64,000 nt of DNA from Asterias rubens (lineage: Eukaryota > Echinodermata > Asteroidea > Forcipulatida > Asteriidae), in NCBI RefSeq assembly GCF_902459465.1, contig NC_047070.1, forward strand, positions 10,274,001-10,338,000, written 5' to 3'. This document shows, one piece after another, positions 53,236-64,000 of this stretch. The notes beneath the pieces were generated by a model. It had not been told where the DNA came from. It worked only from the letters and a program-made list of their open reading frames with translations, and ran no database searches. Position 1 is the first letter of the stretch; every line of letters starts with the position of its first letter. The translations under genes were made by a program, and so were the position numbers.

Positions 53236-53931
53236 TATAAGAAAAAGCTACTGCAGTCCTACCAAACTGATCAACAGAAACATAATTCAAGAATGATGCA
53301 GAGCTTTAGTTCTATTAAACAAAATATTCAGTCTGACATAACAAGTTTGATATTATAAACAAAAATAAATCAGGTATATATGAATCTTGCAAAGAAAACT
53401 TTACTTCACAAGATTAACTTAGCTATGCGCATACTTCATTCACTCAACCCATTAAAGCAATCTGTGAGTTTTTTCTTTGCAGCAGAATGTTTTCAGGCAA
53501 AGTAACATGCTGGCGTTATCTACATCAGAAATATATGTTTGTTTGTTGAGGTGTTTGTTTATTTGTTGATTTGGTTTGTTTCGATAGTGCTATTGTTGTC
53601 AATTTATAGTTCAACAGTCTTTGCTGATCATATTCAATAACTCGATTGTCATTTTGACTCGAGTCTAAACATTTATTCACACAGGATACCATCAGTTTGG
53701 ATGGGATGGGAACTTAAAATTCCCTCATTTGAAGTGCCCTTGAGCGAGGGAAAATCCAGTTGCTCTATCAAAAGTGCAGGTGAAGCAAATGCATTTTCAC
53801 CACAAATTCACCGGATTCAAACGTGATCTTGAAGGATAACAACATCCTCGATGCTCGGCAACATCTATGCACGACATCGGTGAAGGGTCATCCAAGGAAA
53901 CTGGATTAGTTCTTATTGCACTTTATTGTTT
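53236..53931. other. 3' side of HIGD2A
   Basis: Minus-strand AATAAA occurs at 53927-53922 (5 bases past the stop, too close to act for this ORF alone) and at about 53674-53669. The latter is the better candidate polyadenylation signal. Confidence 0.35.
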
Positions 53932-54885
53932 CTAGGTATCCGGTTTATCTGTCTTCCTAGATTGTATAGCAACGCCGACTAGTACAGCCCCGATGGTGAA
54001 GGCTTGAGCTGCGACACGGAACCGCATCATCAATTGTGATCTCTGTGTTTGACCCTTACGGAAGCTGTAAAGTCCCATGGTGAGTGCGCATGTTGTAGCA
54101 AAGACACCTGTAGTAAGAGAAAAAGAAACAAGCCCAAGAAAATTAGCAATAACTTTTAAGCTTTGTCACCAAGTATGTGTAGGGAATGTGTATCCTGCCA
54201 CCACTCTCTCACTTATTTTGAAAAATGGAGGCAGGATACAGGCATTTATTATGGGAAACTTTCAGTATCTTGCCATAAATAACCAGTAAAAAAGAAGAAG
54301 AAAAAAAGAGGAATTTCTCATTTTAGTTAAAAAGATTAGCCTGCTCCAAATGGGAATGAAAAGTGGTGGCGGGAGAATGGGGACTTTTTTACCCAAATGA
54401 CTTCAGTTCACTTCAGAATTATCGCACACATCCACTCCAGGCATCATGAATGAATCGAATCATGGAAATTACCCGAATCATGGATGGGATTCATGTGGGA
54501 TTGCCATCAATCATCAGCTGATCAGTGCTGATACTGTTCTTTAACAATTACTTATGTTGGTCGTATGGTAAAAATGAACTTAAACCCTTAATTTCATCCA
54601 TCCAAACCAAAACACAAAAAGTGATGTAACAATCATTCAAAGTTTGTTGACCCCTATTCAATGTGCACAAAACGATCACCTACCGATCGGAACGAACGGA
54701 TTCTCCAGGGCTTTCTTCTTGAATTTCTCCCTGAAACCGATGGGATTTATCGGCTCCCAGTCTGCAAGCTCTATCGGCATTTCCCCAATGTTGGATACCG
54801 ACGAAGAACTTGTATAATGGTGAAAATTGTCACCATAAAGTTTTTTACCGGGCCGTTTCGTAACTTCTTCTGTGGAGGCAGCCAT
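53932..54885 (-). CDS. HIGD2A: HIG1 hypoxia-inducible domain family member 2A
   Basis: Two exons, 54885-54684 and 54107-53932, join in phase 1 at a GTAGGT donor and CTACAG acceptor to 125 residues; human HIGD2A has about 106. The N-terminus ends in the family pattern WEPINPIGFREKFKKKALENPFVPIG. Exon 2 has two membrane helices, GVFATTCALTMGLYSF (about 68-83) and VAAQAFTIGAVLVGVAI (about 99-115), joined by the basic loop RKGQTQRSQLMMRFR that defines the HIG1 domain (QRSQLMMR at 89-96). Known members sit in the inner mitochondrial membrane and help assemble cytochrome c oxidase and respiratory supercomplexes. Its ATG overlaps a CAAGATGGCTGCC element, and it faces NOP16 head to head. Confidence 0.93.
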
Positions 54886-55077
54886 CTTGATTGCTGAATT
54901 TCACAATGAGGTCAAAGTTCAAGACTAAAAGTAGTCGGGAACCAGACGATTTGCGTTTTGTGTTAAAACGAGTCTGGGTACCGCAATTAAAATTCAGAAT
55001 CTGAAGTCGCACGTGCTTTGACGTGGGATTGATTATTTACAGTTTTGTCTCGCTTTTTAGCGAATAATATCAGGACA
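54886..55077. promoter_or_regulatory. 192-bp bidirectional promoter between HIGD2A and NOP16
   Basis: The two start codons point away from each other with 192 bp between them, so both transcripts must start here or inside the first exons. No TATA box. Visible elements are GCACGTGC at about 55011-55018, TGACGTGG just after it, and the GCCATCTTG element at the HIGD2A start. Function is inferred from layout. Confidence 0.7.
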
Positions 55078-58000
55078 ATGGCGAAAGGAAAGAAGTTTAG
55101 ATACAGTGTTAACAGGCGTCGCATGTGGAAGAAGGCTAAGAAGATGCCAACAATTACTTGGTAAATAAAAAAAATATAAATTATTTATTTGTTTTTTACT
55201 ATTATTATTAGCTTTTACTAAAAATAAAATCCCTTTCCCTTTTATTAATTTGAGTTTGTTTGAGTTTGAATTGACTTTGATTGATTGAGTCAGTGACATT
55301 TTATTTTTGACCTTGGTGATTGGAATGAAACATTCATTGAATGAAAAGGATTCGAGAGTCGGATGACAACAGCATGATGCATTATTATGATGAACATTTA
55401 GTTAGTTACAATAATTCTAACGCTCTAGCATGGGTCGAAGACCCAAGCGTAACAAGTTTCAAAGCACCGTTAGGCGTTATTCCATGTATTTAAATAGACA
55501 AGGTTTGAGTTCAGATAACTTTCCGTATGGGGCAACCACTTTTTTATTCATTTTTACAAAAGGGATATCTCATTGAGGTAAACAAAATTAGATACTATTT
55601 TATTTCATATCGAATGAAAAAAGTGGTGGCGCCATACGGAAACTTTTCCGTTTTTTAATGGGAAAGCACCACCATCGCCCAAATTTCAACACTTATACAA
55701 ATCAAATACCCGGCCCTTTTAAAAGGATACCCAATCACCATACGATATTGGGAATGAAATTAAAACATGACTGACTACATATTTTCGGGAAAATAAGGAC
55801 GAAAAAATCACCTTTGATTGGTGCAAATTATTGTTGCGGATTTGTGTCGTTAAAGTTTGTATCGCTTTCAAAGGAAGTATGAACCGGGCTTCAATCTACA
55901 CGTGTATACATTGTAATTGTTTTTTTTTGTGACCCACAATCCACCATTCTTTTAATCTCACTCTCATGACGGGCAATTACAGTTTTTCCACCACACACCA
56001 AACTGTACTGCTATCCCCACATGCTGGAAGTCATGCTCTAAAGTGCCTGTCATCACTTGTGGGGTGTCGTGGCCGAGTGGATAAGAGCACCGAACTCAAG
56101 CTCTGATGCTTCTGTTCAGCAGAGTGTGGGTTCGAATCCTGGTCATGACACTTGTGTCCCTGAGCAAGACACTTAACTAAAATTGCTTCTCTCCACCCAG
56201 GGGTAAATGGGTACCTGTGAGGGCAGAGATGGTTCTTGTGATTGGTTTAGCCCATGTAGCGCATATAATTGTCGAATAGGCTGTATACTCCCCAGGGAGC
56301 TTAGATGGTTTAAGGAATGATTATTAAATTAAAGGCCCAGTGGCCAGGGGTAATAATGTCGGAAGCGCTTTAAAACACCCCGTGAAAAAGCGCTATATAA
56401 AAACCGTGTATTATTATTATTATTATTATGAATTTCTAAGTTGCTTTTGTAATTTATTAAATTATTTTCACCATTTAAACGATTAACCATCATTGTTTTG
56501 ATGTCGTATCTTTTCAGTAAGCCAATAAAGGAAGCATGGGATCCTAGAAAGAGTATGGAGAAAAACCTGGCTGATTTTGGTTTGTCAATGGACCCCAACA
56601 AGACAATACCAATACCCAAAGCTAGGGTAAGATTATGGTTGGAATTAGCCTACAATGAACGCCATTTTATGGGCATATTTGGTTATGGCTTAGAGCTGAG
56701 TCAAGCATTCTTTATTGTTGATGCAAACATTATTAAAGTTAAAGCGCCTATTATTTTAAAGCGCTTTTTTTTTTAAAGCTCTTTGAGACTATAGGATTTG
56801 AGGCATTGCATGGTGAGGTATCAATGTATATTTGGTTTGCGGTAACACCATGTGTGTATCTACTTGCCAGGTAGATTTGTTCTTAGGGAACTGTCGTGCT
56901 TTATTCTACTGCCGCGGAGTAGACAATCGGAGGTTCGGGAGACTTCTCTTTTCTGAAAAGAACTGTCCTGCTCTTTGAGCCTTGCTTTCAATGCCTCCAT
57001 GAAGTTTTTAGCTGTGTTCATATTAGACTGTTTTACCGAGACCGTGGTCAACATTTCAATGGGTGAACCTTACCAGCATCCACACTTGAAAGACATGGGT
57101 AAACTCATCAACACAACTGGAAAACTCTTAACGACAAACTTAAAAGACATGTACAGGTACAACCAGGACGCCATGCCACGTGATCGTCAGGTGACAGGTC
57201 GACGATCACATATCATGGCAGCTAGGTTTGGGGACCGGATGTGGCTGTTTAAAGGGGGAGGCTTTTACCCAGATCTTGTTCGCACTGGACTTATTGGCTC
57301 TGCGGGTTGGTTAATCTGCCCAGTTGAAGCCGGGAAGTTACCAGGGGGGGGGGGAGGAACCTTCCTAGGCTATTCACACTGGACTTAAAATGGTAAAGTA
57401 ACCCATTTGCTTGGTTAGTTTACGAAAGGCCAGTCAAAATTTTTGCAACAGAAATTTGATCCATTCATTTTATTGATAATGAAGTTACAATGTAGATAAC
57501 ATGTAATCCATAATTGTCTCTCCTATGGTATTTGTAGGATGCATTCATGAAGCACAAGGCACTAGACATATCCAAGATGACCGACATTGCACCAAAAGAC
57601 CCAGCAAAGCTCTTTGTTTTACATGGTAAGTGTGTTTGTAGAATTTAAATATTGTAATAGGTCCTAATAAGATGGATTGAAATACGCCTCATTGACCGCC
57701 ATCTTTGATGTATTTTACACGTGAATGGTGCACGAGTGTCACACTGTGCGTGACTCTCGTGCACTTCTCACCTGTAAAATACATCAAAGCCGGCGGTCGA
57801 TGACGCGTATTGCAATCGATCTATAGACTGTGAAAGTCTTGTGTGTATTCAAACATATGGCTAAGTTGCTGAAAAGCATTGACAAGTACCGGCATAGATG
57901 TAGATGTAGTGTCTATTTCCTTCACTCATTAAAGCAACGACCAAAGTTGACGTAAACAAGAGACCTAAAAGACAGTGGACACTATTTGTAATTGTCAAAG

Positions 58001-61000
58001 ACTAGCCTTCACAGTTGGTGTATCTCAACATGTGCATAAAATAACAAACCTGTGAAAATTTGAGCTCAATCGGTCATCGAACTTGCGAGATAAAATAAAA
58101 GAAAAAGCCTTGTCACACAAAGTTGTGTGCATTTAGATGGTTGATTTCGAGACCTCAAGTTCTAAACCTGAGGTCTCGAAATCAAATTCGTGGAAAATTA
58201 CTTCTTTCTCGAAAACTATGGCACTTCAGAGGGAGCCGTTTCTCACAATGTTTTATACCATCAACCTCTCCCCAATACTCGTCCCCAAGAAAAGTTTTAT
58301 GCTAAATATTTTAAGTAATTACCAATAGTGTCCACTGCCTTTAACAGTGTATTATTACAAATCTTGCAACAGTGTGATTTTTTTAAAGATCTGCTTTAAC
58401 GGGAAGGTTTCTATTTGGTAATCACTCTTTAATTTAATGGCAATAACAACTTTTGGTTAAAAGCCTACAGCAGCTTTCGATAATATAAAGCCATTTTGGC
58501 AACCTTCCATTTCAAAGTAATATAGTGTAATATTCTTGGTTGGGTTTGGGTCCTTCTTCCTCACGTACGTGCGGAGTAGTAGTAAGTTAATCGGGAGGGC
58601 TTGAAGTTGACGTTAATTTAAATTAAAGTTCACCACAGAACAAACAAATGACACAAGTTGAACTCGAAAGTAAGTTGTGGTCACGATAAACGATTTCATT
58701 AAGAGTTCTCTGCTCGAACTCTCCTGTTCTTCAGTCTAGCTCAAAACTACCTTTTCTTCTTACATTCCTTTACTTTTAACAATCCTTGTTATTAATTATC
58801 TTCTAAATCACAATTTTCTTAATTCCAAACCAACCGCGCACTAAGCTTGGGCGATATCGATTTATTTTATTCACGATATATCGTTGACAATATATCGCGA
58901 TATTCGATATAATCGCGATTAATTACATTTGACATCATCAGTGTTCAAACTCCAAATGAAAGTTGTAGAAGAGACAGTCATAGCATAAGAGAGGTGTTCT
59001 AATGACCTATTCTTCTGGTTTTACTCCAAACGTATGGGGTGCAAGATGTCTCAGCTAGGAAACACATTGTGATATTGCGATATTTAATCGATATCGCGAT
59101 ATATCGATATTTCGATTAAAGCCAAATCGATCCGATATCGAAATCGTTTCCAAATTAATATCGCGATATTCGATAATATCGTGATACCGCCCAAGCTTTC
59201 CGCGCACACGCTCGCGCTTAGTAATTAGCTCGCGCTTTGCGGTTGGTTTAGGGTAGATCACTACAGTAGAAAGCCTTATAGGGTATCCATTTTTATGCCC
59301 CAAACTTTGGAATCTGAGAATCATTATTGTGAACTCCTATTAGGGATTATTCTTCATGCATGGAAGTGATCATATTCCCTCCAGATTGTTGGCGATATCT
59401 CAAAATACATGACTCCCTTTTGAAATGAAGTTTTCACACATTAGATTCATCTACATTTATAGAGTTCCGAAAACCAAAGGTATACTTTGCTCTCAGGTAT
59501 TGTAGTGAAATACAAAGCTGCAAAAGTATCCACACTTTTAACAAACACCACTTTTAACAAACACCCATTTAAAGACCCTGGACACTATTGGTAATTGTCA
59601 AAGAACAGAGGGAGCTGTTTCTCACAATGTTTTATACTATCAACCTCTCCCCATTACTCTTAATCAATAAAAGTTTTAAGATAATAGTTATTTTGAGTAA
59701 ATACCAATAGTGTTCATTGCCTTAAATCTCTAGGATTATGAACTACAAAAAAATAAAAAACGATTTAGTAGCATTTTTGTTGCATTGCCAGCATTATTAT
59801 TATAAATGGAAATAACTTTGTTGTCTTTCTTTGTAGCCCTTGAGGATATGGCCAACGTACCACCTGGTCGAGGTATACGGATATCACAACCACTCCTTCG
59901 TTACTGTGTTCACATGATGGAAACATACGGTGAAGATTACAAGGTATTTGTAAACCAACTTAAATAAGGGAATCAATGTGTGGTGTAGAGGTTTTCAACT
60001 AGTGATTTCAACCCGCTGAGGCCTGGTTCTTGATAATTTTACCGAGACGAAGTCGAGGTAAATTATCAAGAACCAGGCTACGGCAGGTTTAAACCACTAG
60101 TTAAAAACCGATTCAACACACTTTGATTCCCATTCATAAATTCCTTTTCGGTCCAAAAAAATCAACACCTTTTGGTCAAAAAGTAAAATAAATGAAAAAA
60201 TTATAATTGTTCAATAATTTCTTTCAACACAACACCCCTCCAGCTATAAAATGGTAAGGCCCTCCCCCGCCCTCGGGCAAACAACTTCTTATAAGGGAAT
60301 GCTGTGGGCGTCGCACGTATCGCGTGATGTGGCACAACTGTCCCAGCCGTTGCTCTCGACCAACAGGAATGAAGAAACTGTCTTATAAGCACAGGTGCAA
60401 GCTTGGGTGTCACGCCCATGCTTCAGCACTTTTTACTGGGCATTATCAAAGGTTTAAACACCCCCACGTGACGTGCTCTCAGCCAATAGGAATAGCGAAA
60501 CTGTTATAGGTATTTATGAATATTTCTTTAACTGACACATAGGATTCACCCTAGCTTGCTTGGTGGTCTAACTAATAATTATAACGGTATTTATAACGCG
60601 CCTTTTGCCAAAGGATACAAAGCGCCAAGTATCATTACTGCAAGAAGTGTACTTCGAACCTTGTATTGTTCTCTTATTAGACCTCGACTGGAGTATTGTA
60701 CTCTTGTTTTTAACTCAATTTCTCAATCACAATCTGACCGACTAGAAAGACTACAAAGGCGTTACTTGTTTTTTATGTACAAAGTTCTTCACAACAACAA
60801 TCAAGGTGATGTTACTTATTTGGAAATGTGTAAATTATTTAGCTTACCAACTCTTGCCCAGAGGAGAACAGTTAACGATTGCTTGTTCCTCTACAAACAT
60901 ATCCACAGTAAGTATAATTTAACCACTGCTAATCCTTTCAGTTTTCATGTTCCAGAACGTCGTACTAGATCAGCTTCCAAGCACATCATGCATGTTCCCA

Positions 61001-62491
61001 TGAGCCGAGTTGATGTTACCAAAAAAGGGTTTGTTTCCAGAGTTTCGTCTTCATACAACCAGCTTCATGAATCATGCGATGTGTTTGGGGCTAAAACATT
61101 AAACTGTTTTCGCAGACAGCTAATTAAATTTGCTAAATAATATTTTTTATTTAATATTTAACTGTGAACATCTCATGTGCAGCTGCTGGTCAGTTGTAAC
61201 TTCATCAAATTGCTTTGTAAATCTGAGTGTTTTTATTGTGTTTGTTTGTTCGTTGGGGTGTTTGTTGGTGTGTTTGTGTTTAAGTTGTTGTTGGTGTTTG
61301 TGTTGTTTCTATTTTTGTTTGTTTGTTTGTTTGTTTGTTTGTTTGTTTGTTTGTTTTAATGTCCGATGTGTGTTTGTGTACTTGTTGGTATTCCCTGGTC
61401 TGTTTGATGTGGGTTTCGGTGTACTATTTTTGTCTACTTATAATAATGTTTTTATCAATGTTTAATTTTTAATGTTATATATTGTTGTATTTATATTCAT
61501 ATTTAAATTTATATTTTTACATAGTTTTTAACGATTCCTGTAAGTGGCGGCTTTCCGCTGTTGGATATCAATAAATAAATAAATAAAAAAAAAATTTTAA
61601 CGGCTCAACCACGATATTGCTGAATGACCAAGACTATGTACATGTACACTGGCTCTGCCCTCCCAAAAGATATTTACACTTAGCTGTACCTCCCAGTCTA
61701 CCAAGTTACTTCTTTTTCCACACCATGCAAAGATTCAAACATCACTGTTGGAAACGACCGACAGACTTTACCAGGTCTGGAGTTTCATTGTGGAAGTGTC
61801 GTGGTTGAGCCGTTAAGAGCACCGAATTCAAACTCTGGTGTTCCTGATCAGCAGAGTGTGGGTTCGAATCCCCAGCCATGACACTTAACCAGGGCTTCGT
61901 CCTTAGGATGGGACGTAAAGCCATTGGTCCCATGTGTTGTGTAATGCATTTAAAGGAACCCAGTGCACTTATAAATAAAAAAAGGGGTTTGCCCCAGTGT
62001 TCATGCCTGTGGCTGCTGAATGCCCCGTAGCACCTTATAAACCCATTATAAGGTGCTACATAATTGGGTCTCAGAATTAATCGCTTCACAAAACTATTGT
62101 TAGGTAGATACATGCACTATATAAGACTTCAATATTATTATACTATTATTATTAATATCTTGGAGAAGGCAAGGTCGTTTTCATTTTGTGGGCACTTCCA
62201 TTAGAAATCTATGGGAAACTTCTGATGGGGCACCAAGGCCAAGACAAGGGCAACGAAGACCATGACCCCCGTGGCCTCCATGTAATTCCAGGCCAGCGTT
62301 ACTATTTTGGTATTTATTTGTTTGTTTTTCCCTCCCAGGCAATGGCGAGAGATGCCAGAAACTACTATCAAGACACACCGAAACAAATCCGCAATAAAAT
62401 CATCTTATTCCAAAGCATCCCTGAGCAGTACAACCCATACCTGAAGGGGATCAGTGAAAAAAAAACAGGTGAAGTGATGGACACGAGGTGA
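55078..62491 (+). CDS. NOP16: Nucleolar protein 16, ribosome biogenesis factor
   Basis: Exons 55078-55160, 56518-56626, 57538-57625, 59837-59943 and 62339-62491 join in frame at GT-AG sites to 179 residues; human NOP16 has 178. Family signatures are in order: basic N-terminus KGKKFRYSVNRRRMWKKAKK; CKPIKEAWDPRKSMEKNLADFGLSMDPN; GEDYKAMARDARNYYQDTPKQIRNKI (YYQDTPKQI at 138-146). NOP16 works in the nucleolus on pre-60S ribosomal particles. The first ATG of the open frame opens directly on the basic tract and was chosen as start. Introns carry several repeats and a LINE fragment. A possible ATTAAA polyadenylation signal lies at 62769-62774. Confidence 0.94.
55514..55650. mobile_element. MITE family G in NOP16 intron 1
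   Basis: GATAACTTTCCGTATGGGGC at the left, GGTGGCGCCATACGGAAAC at the right. The GATATCTCATTGAGGTAAA core is shared with the copy at 37053-37190. Confidence 0.75.
56057..56433 (+). repeat. tRNA-derived SINE in NOP16 intron 1
   Basis: A-box TGGCCGAGTGGATAAGAGC, B-box GGGTTCGAATCC and GACACTTGTGTCCCTGAGC as at 43175. The 3' part (GGAAGCGCTTTAAAACACC, GCGCTATATAAA) is a variant body before (TTA)n. It ends 85 bp from the acceptor of exon 2. Confidence 0.85.
56796..56975 (+). repeat. Dispersed repeat R3, variant
   Basis: AGGATTTGAGGCATTGCATGG and TTTGCGGTAACACCATGTG as in other copies, then GGGAGACTTCTCTTTTCTGA and AAAGAACTGTCCTGCTC as at 11870-11900. Confidence 0.6.
57655..57830. mobile_element. 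Palindromic MITE in NOP16 intron 3
   Basis: GATGTATTTTACACGTGA and GTGCACGAGTGTCAC are mirrored by GTGACTCTCGTGCAC and CACCTGTAAAATACATCAAA. The outer AGATGGATTGAAATACGCC pairs imperfectly with GCGTATTGCAATCGATCT. Confidence 0.6.
57966..58344 (-). mobile_element. TTAA-flanked MITE, family A
   Basis: AAAGACAGTGGACACTATTTG to AATAGTGTCCACTGCCTTTAA. Full internal palindrome at 58142-58180. The left TTAA has decayed to CTAA. Confidence 0.85.
58345..58844. other. NOP16 intron 3, unremarkable part
   Basis: No feature supported apart from a weak MITE-like left end at about 58399-58450 (GGGAAGGTTTCTATTTGGTAA). Confidence 0.35.
58845..59202. mobile_element. Palindromic MITE rich in CGATAT
   Basis: AGCTTGGGCGATATCGATTT at the left; TCGTGATACCGCCCAAGCT at the right. 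Both arms are made of ATATCGCGATATTCGATA repeats. About 358 bp with a plain centre. Confidence 0.75.
59569..59727 (-). mobile_element. Family A MITE with internal deletion
   Basis: TTAAAGACCCTGGACACTATT, then a jump from TGTCAAAGAACAG straight to AGGGAGCTGTTTCTCACA, and the normal right end ACCAATAGTGTTCATTGCC. About 160 bp remain of about 375. Confidence 0.75.
59985..60122. mobile_element. Hairpin element with GAGACGAAGTCGAG loop
   Basis: TGGTTCTTGATAATTTTACC pairs with GGTAAATTATCAAGAACCA. The outer parts ACTAGTGATTTCAACCCGC and AGGTTTAAACCACTAGTT pair with mismatches. It lies 40 bp after exon 4 of NOP16. Confidence 0.65.
60573..60652 (-). repeat. SINE 3'-tail fragment
   Basis: ATAACGGTATTTATAACGCG, CCAAAGGATACAAAGCGCC and ATCATTACTGCAAG are the reverse complement of the SINE end at 43488-43556. 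It abuts the LINE fragment without a gap. Confidence 0.7.
60652..61600 (+). mobile_element. 5'-truncated non-LTR retrotransposon (LINE) 3' end
   Basis: A single open frame from about 60652 to the stop at 61140 encodes the C-terminus of a reverse transcriptase: LYCSLIRPRLEYCTLVFNS, RLERLQRR, LPTLAQRR, then RTRSASKH and SRVSSSYNQL, typical of CR1/Jockey-type LINEs. The catalytic domain is absent. A 3' UTR with a (GTTT)n run at 61313-61356 follows, then GGCGGCTTTCCGCTGTTGG and an (AATA)n/poly-A end at about 61600. The intact frame implies a fairly young insertion, but the fragment cannot move by itself. It lies in NOP16 intron 4. Confidence 0.85.
61793..62155 (+). repeat. tRNA-derived SINE in NOP16 intron 4
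   Basis: TGTCGTGGTTGAGCCGTTAAGAGC, GATCAGCAGAGTGTGGG, TTCGAATCC, GATGGGACGTAAAGCC, GTGCACTTATAAATA and a (TTA)n tail at about 62133-62155. Same family as 43175-43578. Confidence 0.85.
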
Positions 62492-62946
62492 GCTGAACCA
62501 CACTACTGGTGGACGGACCTCTTTTGCTACCCAATGCATGATGAAGGAAATTCCTGCTACAAATATGGATTCATCTTTCAAACTACAATCCTTTGGATGT
62601 CAAGAAACATACTGTACACAGGATACTTTGTAAAAACTTTGAAAGTTCTGTTTTGTTGGTTTTTGTCACTTTTCTCCCACATTTTTTTCTTCTTTTATAT
62701 GATTTTTGGGAGTCGGTTTTTGTATAATATCACTAGTGACATTTATTTTATTTTCTCCCCGACTTGGAATTAAACTCTTGGACCCCTCTCATAAAATAGA
62801 GGAAAGTTATATGCCTGCATGATAATCTTTCTACTTTAATAGCTCATTCCTTGTGATGTTTCGTGTCATTCGAGCCCAAATAATTCTTTCAATTTCAAAA
62901 TCAGGAAATTGAAATCTACCTTGGATCCTCTCAATGCCATATAGCT
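62492..62946 (+). other. NOP16 3' UTR and flank
   Basis: About 280 bases after the stop, ATTAAA at 62769-62774 is the likely polyadenylation signal. No other feature. Confidence 0.45.
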
Positions 62947-63330
62947 TTAAAGGCAGTGGACACTATTGGTAATTACTCAAAATATTTATTAGCATAAAAC
63001 CTTTCTTGGTGACGAGTAATGGGGAGAGGTTGTTGGTATAAAACATTGTGACAAACGGCTCCCTCTGAAGTGCCATAGTTTTCGAGTAATTTATTTTCCG
63101 CGAATTTGATTTCGAGACCTCAGATTTAGAACTTGAGGTCTCGAAATCAACCATCTAAACGCACACAACTTCGTGTGACAAGGGTGTTTTTTTCTTTCAT
63201 TATTATCTCGCAATTTCGATGACCGATTGAGCTCAAATTTTCACAGGTCTGTTATTTTATGCATATGTTGAGATACACCAACTGTGAAGGCTAGTCTTTG
63301 ACAATTACCAATAGTGTCCAGAGTCTTTAA
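62947..63330 (+). mobile_element. TTAA-flanked MITE, family A
   Basis: TTAAAGGCAGTGGACACTATT at the left and GTGTCCAGAGTCTTTAA at the right. Well preserved, with internal palindrome at 63109-63150. Confidence 0.88.
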
Positions 63331-64000
63331 TATCCGAAAGGTAAATAAATTAAAAACACATTTGAAACACCATGTTCGAATTATACCAATATACAAAGAT
63401 TTTTATTGCAGAATAGTATTCTCAGCGAGTACAAACAAATTCAAGTTATCACTCAGTATTTGGTATTCACATGAATCATTAGAATATTACAGAGTAAACC
63501 AGTTGTGATTGAACTAGTTTTTTTTAAAAGTGCATAGAGGTGTTGTGCATGGAAGGCTGCACCCATACAATACAATTTACAAAACCCTGATATTTGTTGT
63601 CAGAAAGGAAAAAGTAATTTTGCCCCAAGTTTAAAAAATAAAATACCCTAATCCCAATTACTCTCAAGGTTGCAAGGGAACCCTTTGTTGGAGGGGGGGG
63701 GGGGGATTTGGCAGAATTGTTTAACTAACAATACTTGAAATGTGATTTTGTAGCTCTGTGAAATTGGTCCCTGCTGTATTATTCTATTCATAGCTTGTTT
63801 TTTAGTCCACAAATAGAATGAAGGACGGATGAGAGGCATTGCAGAGTAAAAATATCTGAAACTAGGGTCTATTATGAAATAATGAGAATCCACCTTTGGC
63901 ATTAAAACCCATTTCAGACAGGCACTCCAGAGTCGCGCCGAAACCAGAAAATTCTGAATCAAGTACATAACAAGTTTGACAAGTGAAAAAGCTACAAGTC
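63331..64000. other. Right edge, no gene recognised
   Basis: A poly-G run of 12 lies at about 63693-63704. Short frames only; no splice-flanked exon identified. Confidence 0.4.

Noticed and set aside
60556-61140. Host gene of 194 codons inside NOP16 intron 4
   Set aside because: The first 30 codons are SINE tail; the rest is the C-terminal end of a LINE reverse transcriptase.
61130-61465. Membrane-protein-like frame rich in Phe, Val and Cys
   Set aside because: It is produced by the (GTTT)n run and T-rich 3' UTR of the LINE. The frame at 32685-32993 has the same cause.
1214-63154. Many short similar frames translating to [17 protein letters not shown]-like or [15 protein letters not shown]-like peptides
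   Set aside because: They are both strands of the family A MITE; every one falls inside an element with inverted termini and TTAA flanks.

Overview
The window is animal nuclear DNA. Genes are split by GT-AG introns, coding exons are islands in AT-rich sequence, and most of the rest is dispersed repeats: tRNA-derived SINEs, many palindromic MITEs, simple repeats and one 5'-truncated LINE. Gene content and repeat style suggest an invertebrate deuterostome, most likely an echinoderm and perhaps a sea star. That assignment is inference; no marker in the window proves it.

Layout. (1) 1-2.5 kb: the last two coding exons of an unidentified plus-strand gene with an acidic then lysine-rich C-terminus. 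(2) 2.5-9.7 kb: intergenic repeats, including two copies of one dispersed repeat, one intact and one carrying two later insertions, and a minisatellite invaded by a palindromic element. (3) 9.8-32.0 kb, minus strand: a complete 14-coding-exon gene (2307 codons plus stop, every splice phase consistent) for a large disordered protein ending in an ALMS motif, the signature of the centriole/basal-body proteins ALMS1, CEP295 and C10orf90. A probable non-coding first exon with an AAGATGGCGGC element lies near 38.3 kb. (4) 39.5-45.1 kb, plus strand: a four-exon ARL10-type small GTPase with an N-terminal membrane anchor. (5) 45.1-53.9 kb: intergenic, repeat-filled. (6) 53.9-62.5 kb: a head-to-head pair, HIGD2A (minus, 2 exons) and NOP16 (plus, 5 exons), with 192 bp between start codons. 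(7) 62.5-64 kb: repeat and unassigned sequence.

The genes are not a functional operon. ALMS-motif proteins act at centrioles, ARL10 is a membrane-bound small GTPase, HIGD2A is a mitochondrial respiratory-chain assembly factor and NOP16 is a nucleolar ribosome-biogenesis factor. From memory, ARL10, NOP16 and HIGD2A are also neighbours on human chromosome 5q35, so the cluster looks like old conserved microsynteny.

The most distinctive signals are: several SxIP end-binding motifs and a five-copy helical motif in the ALMS protein; a set of TTAA-flanked MITE families that share internal sequence but differ at their ends; nested insertions that can be dated against empty sites inside the window; and a GC-rich segment embedded in a palindromic MITE. 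I found no CRISPR array, no genuine stand-alone tRNA gene, no rRNA and no virus.
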